In this document: piece after piece, positions 49,730 to 61,499 of the stretch | Layout: the number at the start of each line of letters is the position of its first letter | Position numbering within the stretch: the first letter of the stretch is position 1 | Assembly (NCBI GenBank): GCA_002205965.3 | Contig: NADL03000026.1 | Location: 496,001 to 560,000, forward strand | Reading direction: 5' to 3' | DNA from: Kappaphycus alvarezii | Lineage: Eukaryota > Rhodophyta > Florideophyceae > Gigartinales > Solieriaceae | DNA: 64,000 nucleotides | Notes under the pieces: generated by a model | The model's input: the letters and a program-made list of their open reading frames with translations, nothing else | Database searches by the model: none | What the model was told of the DNA's origin: nothing | Made by a program: the position numbers and the translations under genes

Positions 49730-50540
49730 TCCAGTCCGTTTAGATTAAGTATTCTATCGATACAGACAACCAGACTCCACTAAGGCTTTGATCCCACTGA
49801 TTTTACTGATTATCACATCAAGTAATATTTTTGTCATCCTAAGTTATTGCTTGGTCTTCTTGAGGATGGATTTTGGCATTATGGAGAGTATTTGATATTT
49901 TCGGCGCTTGGACATTGGCAAATTCAAACACCTTTGAGCTATCCCGCCAATCTACCTCCCCTAAATGCCTCCTGGAGGACGTAGCTAGTTTATTGAGGTG
50001 TTTTTATGGACATTCTTTCTACTTCTGTTTATTGTTATACTCACCCAGTTCTGCAGGGAACGTTCGATTTCCTCTTAGATACTTTGAGTCTGGAGGCAAT
50101 TTCTCGGTTAGAAATATTCGTTTGACTCCAAGCGAGAATATTTCATTTCTGTTATGGGTTCTTTTTTTTGTCATTCTGTCTATTTGGGTCACTCTTAGTG
50201 AGACCTGGGTTGAGCTATGCAAAATAAAACAATAGAGGTATTCCTGAGCGCTTAAATGCTGTAAAATGTGATTGTGTGTATGTAGATTTTTCGCCCCTCT
50301 GGAATCCTTTTGTCAAAATTTACAGAAAACTTTTTCAAAAATTGCATCAAATTGGCCTATTTGTTTGCTTTTATACAGCATAATGATTGACTACGCCATT
50401 TATTAAAGCATGCCGTTTTTCAAACAGCAAGTCTTAAATTATGCGCTCTGTCCGTAGTTTTTTTCGGGCACTACATATCTTTTCAAGTCTTGGCGAGAGC
50501 TAGAGTATAAAGCATTGCCGTTGTGTATAATGACAGACAG
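49730..50540. other. Unassigned, one open frame without motif
   Basis: An open plus-strand frame at 49873-50235 (120 codons) has a hydrophobic C-terminal stretch (SFLLWVLFFVILSIWV) that could be a membrane helix. The start and any homology are unsupported, and the region is surrounded by transposon relics. Confidence 0.2.
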
Positions 50541-50546
50541 GGCCCA

Positions 50547-50684
50547 CAAAAATAGACGGCAGTACTGTACAGCATAGTGGCGCTCTGAATAGTTTTGTAC
50601 TGGAAAGAATTTGTCAACCCTTTTTCGCTCTCCTTGTTGACAATACTGCAATCGAGTGCAGTACAGTATATGCCGTTTATTTTT
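50547..50684. mobile_element. MITE-like element with terminal inverted repeats
   Basis: Left arm 50548-50574 (AAAAATAGACGGCAGTACTG and following) is nearly the reverse complement of right arm 50657-50684 (AAAAATAAACGGCATATACT when read on the minus strand), about 23 of 28 positions. The 82 bases between have no coding. Size and structure fit a miniature inverted-repeat element. The arms contain the CTGTAC pentamer. No target duplication was resolved. Confidence 0.55.
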
Positions 50685-50699
50685 GGAGTTTCAGAAAAA

Positions 50700-53600
50700 T
50701 GGCGGATCTGTTCCAGGTTATGGCAACCTATCATTGATAATTCGTGACCTTACTGTGGTCTGTGTGATTATGCAGCCAAAGGCCCTTGATATTGGTTCAT
50801 GTTACAGTAGCTTTATGTACGTGCCTCCGGCTCTAACGGGAAACAGTTGGGGGCCGTTTCATTACAGACAGGCCCAATCCTAGATTCAGATTTGGTCTTC
50901 TCTTTGCACTGCAGGGTGTCGCTTAGAGAAGTTCCTTTCACACAGCAACCAGATGTGCTAAAAGATATTAGTTACGGCCCCTGGCACGCAAAGCGATGAG
51001 TAGTTTAAGACAGTAGAACATGAAGGAAAAAGTAGTTCTGGAATTCAATATGATGGTTTGCAGTAGCGTATACAACTGCTGTCTCTGACCGACAGTATAT
51101 TAAAGACGGGCCCACATTTTAATGTATAAACAAGCAAAATTTTCACTGATTGGACCCATGGAGAGATACAAGTCATCAGTTGGAGCTGCGACTGTTGACA
51201 AACTATCTTTCAGCACTCGCTTGAGGGTGGTTTTGCCAGAATTTCAATCCCCAGTTTAATTTGTCACGTTGTGGTTGTTGATCATTGGCTTATTTGACCA
51301 AATACTGCATTCATTTAAGACACTTCTGTGCAGTAATCGTTTGGCGCCTAATACTGTACTGTACTGTACCGTATTTTTCTTGTTTAATACTGTACAATAA
51401 AGTACACAAATGTCGGAATTCTTTCCTCTGCAGCAAAGCTACAGTTCAGTTCAAAAGTTGTGGGAGATAACTGGTTTGACATGGTTCAAGGAAAGAATAC
51501 AAACAGTTGTAGTGGACCAACCGCGATACAGCGATTCAAAAAAACAGAACAAAGCAATTGAGGTGTGGAAACATTGCCGCTACACGTGCCTCCACTAGCC
51601 ACGAGAGATAGTGCAAACCGTCGCTGAAACCACATTCAGCCCCGTTGAAAGACTCCCAAAAACGTCACCAGCATTGCGTTTTCATCATCCTACCTTCCGT
51701 TCACACCCCATACCTCTCAACCTGAGCTGTGGTTGGTAAATGATAATCTTCGCTGATCCCGCCATTGTACCTACACGTTGTGGAAAAAGTAATTTGGCCG
51801 TAATAAGAGTTTTTGCTCACATAATGAATCGTGTCGAACGCAAGAATAAGTGCTTGCCGCCAAGCAAACCTTTAAAACATTGTGCCCAGGATACTCTGGG
51901 CTAGCCAAACAGAGTCCATGGTATGTTGTTTCACCAGTGAGCGTTCACGAAAATAGCCACATCTCATCTCTTCGGAGGATGTGCGCTCAAGCTTGGAAAT
52001 GGATCTGTGCAGTTTTTTCTGCTTGTGGTTTTGTTTCATACTTGATGCACCACATCGAGTGCAGGCGTTGCATTCTGTCCCCTAGTAGCCAGCAGGTCAA
52101 CATCAGCATTCCAAACGACCAGATATTTTCTTGCATACAATAGAAAACCATGCTTTCATACAAACACACTGCTTTGAAAGGTGCCTGCACGCAAGATAAG
52201 CTGTTTATCGCTTGTTTTCATACAGTACTTTAAACCACAATGCAAATGGGTAGTAATGGGTGGCTTCGGAAGCGGCCACAGTGCTTTTCTCGCAAAATGG
52301 GATGAACTACTGCCAGAACAGTACAGTGCAATATTTTGCACAATGTGCGCACTTTTTCTCCCAAACTTCCATTTCCGTTTATTTTCCACATGACATTCCG
52401 GAAGCTATCGCCGGTGACGCAGGGGCCCCCCTTGGCCCTCTTTCGACCCCCACTTTCTTCAAAACAAGCCTTTTCCTATAGCACTGCTCAGTGCTACCCA
52501 GCACTGCCGATGCGACAAACAGTTTTCCAAGTCACTTCCGTCGACTGGATTCAGTCACACCATAACGTGCGAAACGATTCCCCACGGCGAAATTGTACAC
52601 CCACGGCAAATGAATCGCAGTCTGTATTATCGATGGCTAGTGATCTCCACTTGACAACGTTGACACAAAGCGACAGGTATTTCCGCAAACCTCGGAACAA
52701 GGGGTACAGGGCACACTCACATGAACCTTGACTGGAATAACCGTACTCCATGGACAGGGCACACGCCAGGTGACCAGAAAAATCCGCCGAGACAAGTGTC
52801 TCGAGAGCCCCTGCTTTCCCTGCTTCTCAAGTAGGGCATTTTTGGTAGAAAGGTTAACTCGGTGAGTGAGGTTGACCCGATCTTCAGGTTTTTCTTGAAT
52901 CACACCAATTTGACGCTTGACACCTTACATACAGTAGGTCTCGCCTTCATCCATCATGATGCGCACGGACGACGAAGTACATCCGGTTAGATCTTAACCG
53001 TATAGTTAGGACGTGCGCAGTCCACAGTAGATACTGAACGCATTAAACTTCCTCCTCCATCATGTGAATAACATCCTGATATGTCCCTCTTTGTCTCACT
53101 TTCTGGTTGTTCCCTTTTGTTGGCAGCAGGGCGATGGCCTTGCAAAGACCTACAGTAAAGTACTGTATACACATCTCCCTCTAGTTTGGTGAATGAATCT
53201 CTATCAAAACCCTTAGTGCTGTTTGTCCTGTTCTCGGCTGTAATGCAACCAAATAACTCTCGCACGATTACAGGAGTGCAGTGGAACAAGACTGAGCTGC
53301 GCAGACTGTTTTGATAGCTTTTTGTCCAGATGCATCTCCTGTGAGGATACTTGACAACATGAAACAGTGGAGGAAAATGGTCCTTACTTTCTTGCAAAGC
53401 AACCTAAACCTCAATTTGAACAAACTACTACACATGTTAACGGTTGATTTGTAGTTCTGTGTTGACAATGCAAACGGCAGATTGAAAGGCACAAATTTCC
53501 CAAGTAACATGAAAAGCATCTCATTATTCAGTCATCATTGCAATGCGTTGGCATAGAGATGGACCCTGGTAAAACTTTACCGTCAACTTGCTTAACAAAG

Positions 53601-55840
53601 CACCCTAGAAGTGCCCTTCCTGCCTGCCCTGGCTACGGAGAAGCGTCAGTTGATTCCAACCTACAGGACCAGCCTTTGCACCATTCTATCCATCTCTCTT
53701 GACTTTTGTTCGTAACTCGAAAACATGCACCAGGTTGCATGTAATCTTTAATTACAGCTGTGTGCCGTCAGTGCCATAAATAGTACAATTGTAGGTGAGT
53801 CATCGAAATCGCGGAGAAACTATGCTGCCTTTCTCCAAAGTGGCAAGCAGTAACTTATTTTTCACCAACAAGCACAGGGGCTTGTAAACCGTAATCGTGA
53901 AAATCCATATCGCGCGGATTGCATTCCACAAGGTATGCAATTCTCAACTCTTTACGTTCCTACGCCTCCTGACATACGGTATGCCAGCAAGGTACAGTAA
54001 TCCAGTGCTTGAACGTATTGCGTTTCTTCAATCGAAATGCAATTCAATATTTAATCCCCACCGCGGATTACAATTGCTTCTGGTACAGTATGCTGTACTG
54101 CCCCCTGCAATTGAGCAAAAGTAAAGGATTGCAATGTTCAAAGGTAACGGCATTGTCGGTCGGGTACCGCGAAAAGGACTTTCATCCTCGGAAAGAAGCC
54201 AGAACGCTTGACATCATGGCATTTGGCCTTCCTCATCTCCCAAATCTCCTCAATGGCTTGACCTTTCATACTCATGCCGTAAAGCTACCATTCACCGGTT
54301 GTGGACAGCGATACAGTGCCACTCCTTTAAACTAGATTTGCTATGAATGTCAATTGCACCTCCCGCAAATCTCCCTAGATGGGCATCCCATCCTCGTGTG
54401 CCTACCGCAACTAGAGCCACCTCATCCTCTTGCGAGAATTGGTATCGAACCATAATGTGCACATTATGCAACGAGCGGTGCCTCTCACTCATTCAAGAGG
54501 TCCACAGCTATTAATTTTCAGCTTCTTTCGTCAACTCCTAAATTAGTACGAGTCAACTCCTGCCTCCCTTGCTGTCGTTCAAAAGTCATACGACATGAAT
54601 ACAGTAACCCAAAAATAGACCCTTTCGCCTGCTTACTCAAACGCCGCTTCAACCCGCTTTTCGTCGTCCGCCCCTCTTTCGAAACGACTGGCAAGTCAGG
54701 TGCATGCCTCTGCACTGCACTTGGTTATCAAACGTGGGAGTTTGCAACACTCTTTGGGTCTACGTGAAATTTCAAACTCTGTTTGTGAGAAAAGATTCAA
54801 GTCAAGGGTGTATTAACTTTGTTCTTACAGTACAGCTTGATGGACCATCCTGACGACACAGATAATGCGACTCTCGGTCGATAAAGAGCCGATGGTATCG
54901 ATTGGACATCCCATCGTCTCTTTACGGTACAAGTGCCGTTAAGCCGATGAGCAACTCTCCGATTCGGCACATCATACGCCTATCCAATGGTTAACAAAAC
55001 TTGTTGCAAATGCCCACGATAACGCCTCAGACGCCTGAACTCAAGCTGCCCCAAGCATAAACATGTGATGATCTACGGTACTGTAGAAGAAATTGCCACA
55101 TATGCACAGTCGCAAGTTTTTGCAAACCAAATCCGATTTTCAACTTTGACTGCACATAACTCCTGTATGATATAGTAGTATACCCTGATGCTGTCATCAA
55201 TTGGTCGACCCGCTTTCCCCGCCCTGAAAATGCATTTCGACTTTATCCAATCCAGCGACTGCCGAGTAGGGGCAACTGCTGCAACCCTCTGCGGGAGGCA
55301 GCTGACTCAAGCAGCAAAGAATAAAAGCAGGGCGTAAAGGGAGAAGGTGCCTCGACAATGCATTCGTAGAGCAAGTTCCTTGAAACCCCGGTATCCGTGA
55401 GACATGAAGCTCTGGATCTGATTGGATGCCCTTACGGTGGTCGAGATTTGCCGCGTGACACAGCATCACCGTCGTCGACAAAGACAAAGTTGCTTTGTTA
55501 CAACACTGGCCTGCATGTGCTTTCACGAGTGATCCTGAGAGAACATGAGTTGAAGGCTTTTTTCACGGTACAACACAGAGCACCCGATTGTTTGTAACGT
55601 CTATTTGAATAGTGCAACAGCAAAGTCTTCAATGTCCAACTGTTTTCCCGCCTTCTTGTCTGAGAGGTGCTAGTTCGTGTTTGCTACCGCCAATCAGCAG
55701 TTCAATGTAGATTGTTAATGCACGCGCGCTTTCGGGCCTAGTGTGTCGGGATAAACGCCAACAATAGAATATACTCGACAGTTTTTATAGGAGGAGCATA
55801 TCAACGAAAGGCCTGACGGAACACATCGGCAGGTCTGTTG
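50700..55840. other. 5-kb stretch without a recognised gene
   Basis: Moderate GC content, many short open frames and scattered CTGTA/TACAG sites (51353-51371, 52218-52226, 52319-52325, 53150-53166, 54088-54096). The minus strand at 52987-53397 is open for 136 codons (HFPPLFHVVKYPHRRCIWTK, then TPVIVRELFGCITAENRTNS) and looks somewhat protein-like, but I cannot name it. Other open frames (52336-52731 plus, 55197-55526 minus) lack motifs. This may be older transposon DNA. Confidence 0.4.
51353..51371. repeat. CTGTAC pentamer run
   Basis: ACTGTACTGTACTGTACC contains three complete CTGTA units in a row. No gene start is recognised within 1 kb, so not every site is near a gene. Confidence 0.8.
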
Positions 55841-55844
55841 CCTC

Positions 55845-56800
55845 TCATGAACCAACGCAGCCTCGTGGCGCCCTAGAGTCGGTATTATATCCTCTTGACC
55901 ACGACGACAGGGTAGGATTTTGCACCCTCGTAGACCACAATGATGAAGTTTTTACTCTTGTGTTTTTGGAGTTTACTCGGACTGCTACGAAGTTTAGAGC
56001 TAACTGGATGGTACATGTCGACCACTTGCAACGGGCCCAGGGTATCATGGCCATAGCCACCGAGGACCACAGTTCACAGCTGAGGCCCATGTACAGTTGC
56101 GTGCGAAAAGTGGCGTCCGAAATGTGGTAGGTGGTCGCGGAGCACGGGATAAACGTTTGCAGAAGCAACATGGTGGCCGAGGATGCCGCACCGAGGGGAT
56201 CGAGTGTGAATGGCTGGATGCGGAAATCCGGGTTGCGGGAGGGATTTTCAGGTGGGAGTACCAGGCGTCGGCAGAGCTTACATTGGAGATCCTGGGCCTT
56301 GTGGCGATAGATATGAGCGGCACCCCCTGTGGAGATTTGAGTCGCTTTTGTGCTGGAGGCAGGTTTACGCGGCGATACGTTACTGACGTCACAGACAATG
56401 GACCGTTTCCTAGGGCCGATGGCAGACGGGCGTTGCACGAGGAGGTCGGCTAGCTGAAGACCGGCTCTTGGAGCGGGGCCTCGAACTTGCAGTCTCAACC
56501 CGCAGCGCGAAAGATATGTTAGGCGAGGGTGTTGCGGATCGAGTTCTGACGGTGCTTGCGGCCAAACCCAGAGGAGCAGAGATCAGCATTATGGTCGCCG
56601 TACAGATAAGCAGAATGGTCATCGCACAGATCAGCAGTACAGTCACTGTACACGTCCAACGTTTGCTGGCAGTGATGGCACTTCATAGACGTCGAGTCCG
56701 TGCACAGCGGAAGACCCAGTTGGCGACGAAGCATTACGCTCCATTGTGCAGTAGAAAACTTCGCCAAGTTTTTCGGATGTGCTTGTGGGAGGGCAACGGC
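55845..56800 (-). mobile_element. Non-LTR retrotransposon 3' end, copy B
   Basis: The minus strand begins with WSVMLRRQLGLPLCTDST, then MKCHHCQQTLDV and, after a tandem expansion, GDHNADLC with KHRQNSIRNTL. This is the zinc-binding block of the family seen at 25.1 kb. The endonuclease part follows as GLQLADLLVQRPSAIGPRK and SIVCDVSNVSP, and the tail as NPDFRIQPFTLDPLGAASSA and LSCELWSSVAMAM before the stop near 55848. Frame changes lie between the blocks. RT is missing. Copy A lies immediately upstream in the same orientation. This copy is also the closest relative of the fragment at 10268-10500. Confidence 0.7.
56576..56647. repeat. Three 24-bp tandem units in the LINE zinc block
   Basis: GCAGAGATCAGCATTATGGT..., GTACAGATAAGCAGAATGGT... 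and GCACAGATCAGCAGTACAGT... follow each other at 56576, 56600 and 56624. On the minus strand they encode three versions of an eight-residue unit (GDHNADLC, DDHSAYLY and SDCTADLC-like), that is, the metal-ligand segment repeated three times. Confidence 0.8.
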
Positions 56801-56879
56801 AGTGCTGAGCGAATAATTAAGACTTCTTGAAATGTTGCGGAACTAAAAGGGGGAAAAGGTGACTTTTTATACAAATGCA

Positions 56880-58525
56880 TAATGAGGGGACCGAGCGGTC
56901 CCAGCTGGACCTAGTAGGGCTCAACAGCGCTGAATTGACGCTGGTTGATTATAACGGCAGTGTAGCGTTGCACAAAGGCAGACAACGTGGTGCGAAGTGC
57001 ACAAAACTCTGTGAATGCGGGCTTGCCTCGTCTAACGGCGAAACAAGTTGCGATGTCTTGGAGGAGTTGAAGGGCGGTGATGTCAATCTGGCCATAAACA
57101 TCGAAGGCCAGGGGCGCAAGTCGATGCCTTCAAATCGGCATGGGGGGCCACAATAATTGTGCTTCTTGAGGGTTGCCCGCTCGAGCGTGGATGCACCGCC
57201 GTCGGCGAGGTCGCGGTAGGGACGAGAATGGGGGCTGCGATGGTGACGTCGATGACTTGAGGGAGGGAGCGAAGAGTGGATCGTCAATGACCAGATCGAG
57301 CTTCCGCTGTTCGCCGGGCTTTTGTGGAGGTCAGCCGCCAGGGGTCGTTCACGCGAGACGGACAGGGCGATAGCAGGTGGGTTAGGTGACGGAAGAGATG
57401 ATCGCGTAGGCGGTTATGTCGTTCACCGCGCCCACTGCGCCCTTGCAGACGGATGCGTGGTGACCGGGAGCGTCCAGTATGGGGATGGGCTGGGCTGAAC
57501 TTGTCGAGCACATCGGACAGAGACGAGAGCCATCGAAGAGGGGGTTACCGAGGCGGACATCAACCATAGTGCGCCAGACTTCTGCCTCGACGTAGAGGTC
57601 GTTGCTGGAGAGCGGCAGGGTGTAGAATGGGGCGGAAGCAGCAGTGGATGCGACGGCCGCCAGGCGGGCACGGTGATGGGGGTGGAGGGGTTCTGATTTT
57701 GTGGACGGCGGAGAGTGTCAGTATGAGGTGTGTGGTGATTTCGTCCTGTAGCTGCCAGGGGTGGGAGTCGACCGGTCTGGGCGTACGAGAGATGAGGTTC
57801 TCGAGTCGGAGATCCGGGGGAGGTCGAGGGGGTGGCAAGGGGGTCATAGGCGGGAGCGAGGAGGCGGCGGGGTAGAGTCGGGTAGGGCCGAGAACTTGTT
57901 GGATGAGTGCGGATTTAGTAAGAGAGACGGTGTAGGCAATAATGTGAACGCCATGGGTCTGAGTAAGCCCAAGTCCGCCGGAGCGAAAGGGGAGTGTGGC
58001 TTGGGTCCAGCCTGTGTTTGTTTGGCGGCGATGTATGCTTTCGAATACCCTTCGCATTCCCTCATCAAAGGACTTGGCAAGGGCAGCTTTAAGTGCGGCG
58101 GGGCACTGCGGAAAAGATACATGAGCCGACATGACGAAGCGCAAAATCGTAGGATGTGAAACGCAAGATGGGGGTCATTCAACATGACGAGGGACGCCCA
58201 GAAGTGCGGATGTTGGCAAGGGTTTCGTCCAAGAGACGATAACATCCGGCTTGGAGCCCAACTGGGCTACCAAGTACTCTGATGGCCTCCGCGGTGCTAA
58301 ACTCGCACGGCAAGGCGGCCGCGTTGAGGAGTTCCGAGGGTGGGGCGGTCGGCCACCAAGCGGCAGTCTTGTGGGGGAGAGTTGACGTGGAAAACCGGAC
58401 TCCCGTCCGCGTGCGGTTAGAAAACCGAGCACCGAGCTTGCAATTTCCAGGGCACGATGAGGTTACCATCGTCAGCGTACCAAACATTGAGGGGAGGCTG
58501 GGATGTATTGCGGAGGTCGAGTAAT
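56880..58525 (-). mobile_element. Non-LTR retrotransposon 3' half, copy A
   Basis: The copy starts inside the RT with an intact catalytic WYADDGNLIVPWKLQA (58468-58479 holds YADD), then AEAIRVLGSPVGLQAGCYRL near 58270 and the thumb ATLPFRSGGLGLTQTHGVHI near 57970. The zinc block is RLGNPLFDGSRLCPMCSTSS with APGHHASVC near 57460-57560. The tail HRLAPLAFDVYGQIDITALQ and LQDIATCFAVRRGKPAFTEF lies near 56980-57110, ending about 56880. The domain order matches ORF2 of a LINE with a C-terminal restriction-like endonuclease. It is 5'-truncated at about 58525, right beside a hairpin. Several indels break it. It is a different copy, perhaps subfamily, from copy B. Confidence 0.75.
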
Positions 58526-58526
58526 A

Positions 58527-58550
58527 ATTATAATAGGGAGCTATTATAAT
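58527..58550. repeat. Hairpin at the LINE copy A 5' junction
   Basis: ATTATAATAG, a GGAG loop and CTATTATAAT form perfect 10-bp arms. It lies at the point where the LINE sequence ends. An AATAGGGAGCT copy recurs at 58580-58590. Confidence 0.85.
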
Positions 58551-58936
58551 ACATGAATTACAGTAAAGATGATTAAACAATAGGGAGCTTACTCCTGATT
58601 CCGTGAGCCAGATGTGAGGGGAAATTTTTGGGTTATTTTAATGCATGGAAGATGTGGTCGGTTATACCCACGAGGCTAATACGTTATGCGGGATGTGAGT
58701 GAAATATCGGACAGAAAAATTACAGAGCTTTCAGTGTAGCCCGATATTGCAAAAATGTCAGGAACAAAAGAGCTGAAAAGTGCCCATTTGTTCACGGCAT
58801 TTCTGTGTTACTTGAAGACAACTGTCTCATAGTTGGCGCCAAATGAGTGCCCAATACCCGTATAAGAGCACACATACACTACGACAACGTTCTCTCACCT
58901 AAACACCATCATTGACCTACTTTTTTCTTTCTCATC

Positions 58937-59720
58937 ATGACGGAAGTGATTTCAGACGGAACAGCAACAGATTGTGCTTCGAAAAGAGAGGAAATTTTTT
59001 GCCGTCGGAGGATCTCATCATTGTCAGAGAAGTAAGCGCGTTTCGAGCTCATGTTGCGGAGTATGGTACTCTTCATCAGGCGTTCGATAAAGTGGCTGCC
59101 AAGGTTAACCAAAACCCACAAATGACCCAAAAGTCACTTGAAGTCCGTACAGGACAGGTACAAGCGATTGCAAGAAGACTTTGACAGCAACGATGTGAGG
59201 AATGGTGTGCTTTTTGGTGCGGCGGGGGGGGAATTGGGGAGCTTTACCAGGCCTTATCGTAGATTCGGGAAGAGAGGGAATCGTTTGTGGACAAAAAGCA
59301 ATCCACGAAGAACGAAAATGCGAGGAAAGAGAAGGAGAAAGAATTAATGGGGTAGAGAGTGATTGAGATGGCGTTATTACGGAAGGCGCAGCGCAGTTCG
59401 GACGAAGAAAGCGATGTAGAGGAGCAAGGCGAAAGTAGGGGGTTGGAAGCGCTAGGAAGAGGCAGAGACGTAGAACAGTCGAGAGGGTAGATCTGACGTC
59501 TGGTTTACCTATTTTTGCGGAGATGCTGAAGGATGCAGATCTATCTCGTGGGAAATTGGATGAAGAAGCGCTGATATTTGAGAAACATGAGCATGATGTA
59601 GAGATAATCAAGCGACAGAAAGACAGGGAAGAGAGGCGCATAGAGCGGGAACAAGCCAAAAAACTTGAACTAGAGAAGTTCAAGCTCACAATGGACATGT
59701 TGAGGGACAAGCAAAAGTAA
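58937..59720 (+). pseudogene. PIF/Harbinger Myb-like DNA-binding protein, frame-broken
   Basis: ATG 58937 opens MTEVISDGTATDCASKREEI. In the following frames EVSAFRAHVAEYGTLHQAFD and KVAAKVNQNPQM (59030-59125) and then VQDRYKRLQEDFDSNDVRNG (59145-59205) form the Myb/SANT-like trihelix of the accessory ORF carried by Harbinger elements. It helps the transposase bind the element ends and enter the nucleus. An acidic linker and a C-terminal coiled-coil-like stretch (EKHEHDVEIIKRQKDREERR, then EREQAKKLELEKFKLTMDML, 59583-59720) end at TAA 59718-59720. At least three frame changes occur, but the C-terminal 65 codons are open. It converges with the transposase on the minus strand. Confidence 0.7.
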
Positions 59721-59908
59721 AGGTTTTATCATTGAGTAGCAAAGCACTCTTTTACTGCACAAGAAAGGCTGCGGAAATTTTTACCGCCTCGAGGTCTCGA
59801 GCGGCCAAAAATACTTTGTCCCTCATTCCTCAGGAATGTCTGCAATCCTGCTCGAGATGTATTACGCGAGGGTTAGTGACCGCACGCTAAGGAATGTATA
59901 TATCTGGT

Positions 59909-60610
59909 TTAGATATTAAAATTACGCAAATTACACATTAGCTTTGTCCCCAAGTACAACAAGCACACCGGTGATTCCCAAAGTTTTAGCTTACGCTTGT
60001 TGTAGACGGCAGTAAAATACATTTTGAATTCCTTAAAAATCTATTCCACTGTGATACAAACCTAAGCCATCGACGTGTTGAAAGATTTTTGGTTCACCTC
60101 CAAATTTCTACCTTGAATCGGTACTTCTATGAAGCATCTCCAATTGTACCCCGAGTCACCATAAACCACGTACTGGGCACCGGCGATAACTAATATCTCC
60201 GTTAGGTTGGACTCTATACCGCTACACCGCTACAGTGGTAAAGATACCAGTCAAGTCTATGCCCTTCAACCGGCCCATGTGCGTGCAATCTCCTGGTATT
60301 TCAGGGCGTTTTTCCTCTTATGCCCATTATACAAAACCATCTGTTGCAGGTATCCCGTAGGTCGAGCCACACGAACAGCAGTTCCATCTATAAATCCAAT
60401 GCAGTTACCCAACGCCGCACCCTTGTCCTTGATGGCTTTCCTAAACACCGCGGACCTATCTTGTATGTACGATTGCGGAACAGGATTCAACGTTAGATGA
60501 ACTCTTGTAGCTACAAATTTGTCCATGCTCTCCTAAAATATTTCTGACAACTGCGAAGGGTGTTTCCTGAACAAGTGGGATATGTCTTCTCACCTGTCCG
60601 GCACGGCCAT
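59909..60610 (-). pseudogene. PIF/Harbinger DDE transposase, frame-broken
   Basis: The minus strand gives MAVPDR and EDISHLFRKHPSQLSEIF (60540-60610), then MDKFVATRVHLTLNPVPQSY. GNCIGFIDGTAVRVARPTGY (60370-60405) has the first catalytic Asp, followed by QQMVLYNGHKRKNALKYQ. AQYVVYGDSGYNWRCFIEVP (60110-60165) has the second Asp, and VE*IFKEFKMYFTAVYNKRK (about 60010-60045) the Glu. This is the DDE_4 (HARBI1-type) domain. A stop stands where the family has Trp after the catalytic Glu, and frame changes lie near 60266 and upstream, so this copy is not active as written. It ends at TAA near 59909. All three acidic residues can be seen. No terminal inverted repeat was found by eye on either side. 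Confidence 0.8.
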
Positions 60611-60619
60611 TCTACGAAG

Positions 60620-61490
60620 AACACCACAGGTTACCAGAATGGAGGATACGACATACCTGTTACGGGAAGTATTGGTTTGTGTTGACGGTCAGATGAGAAC
60701 GAGAACGGGGAAGGTTGATGTCTTCAATTCGAAAGCGGAACAAAGTCAGCGCCTCTCCATCGCTAAATCGATTGAAATTAAAAAGTAAATTCGTTGCAGT
60801 GATTCTGTTAGCCCTGTCCGTTAAATTTTTACTTGCTGTTGGTTGTCTGCGTATGTTTCAGCTACTACAGGGAGGCTGGTTCTGGAAGAGAACGGAGAAC
60901 CTTTTCTAAGCCGTTGGCTATAGCGCTTTGCGATGCAAGCCAAAGCAACGCCGATTTGCGCAGCTCTCTGGCTATAACTCCCGAAGGAGTATTCCTTTTG
61001 TCTCATCCTGTAGCTAGGGTAGATTCTAATACTCACGACCAACAATATACTTTTGCGTATGGAACCATGCAAATTCTTGAGTCAAATTTTGTTCAAAACA
61101 GCACACACACGTGTAATAGAATTTTGGCAGAATTCTGACTCACGGTAACCAGGTGTAAGCTGTCTAATGTTGAGCTCTTGGCAACCGCTGGCTGTTCGTA
61201 GGCTGTAGCCACCAGCGAGCTACTTTACAGTAATGGCTGCGGATGAACAGTAGTTCGCACCTTTATGCGGCGTGTACACGTGTGTGTATACGGTATAGAT
61301 GAAGATATTTACGGGAGTGGGAGCCAATGGAGAGCGTCCCGGGGGATCACAGGGCGCGCGGCATTACTATTTTACGCAGACGCCACGCCCGAATTCAGCC
61401 TTGTTCGGCATTTCTATTTCCCTAAGATCAGAGAAACCCCTGTGAAAGCCGGGCGGTGATATATTCTACTAGATACGCCCAGAATAAATC
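60620..61490. other. Spacer between Harbinger and retroelement
   Basis: No gene recognised. Open frames at 60833-61138 and 61265-61459 (plus) have no motif. The right terminus of the Harbinger element should lie in the first part of this stretch, but I could not find it. Confidence 0.4.
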
Positions 61491-61499
61491 TACGAAGCA

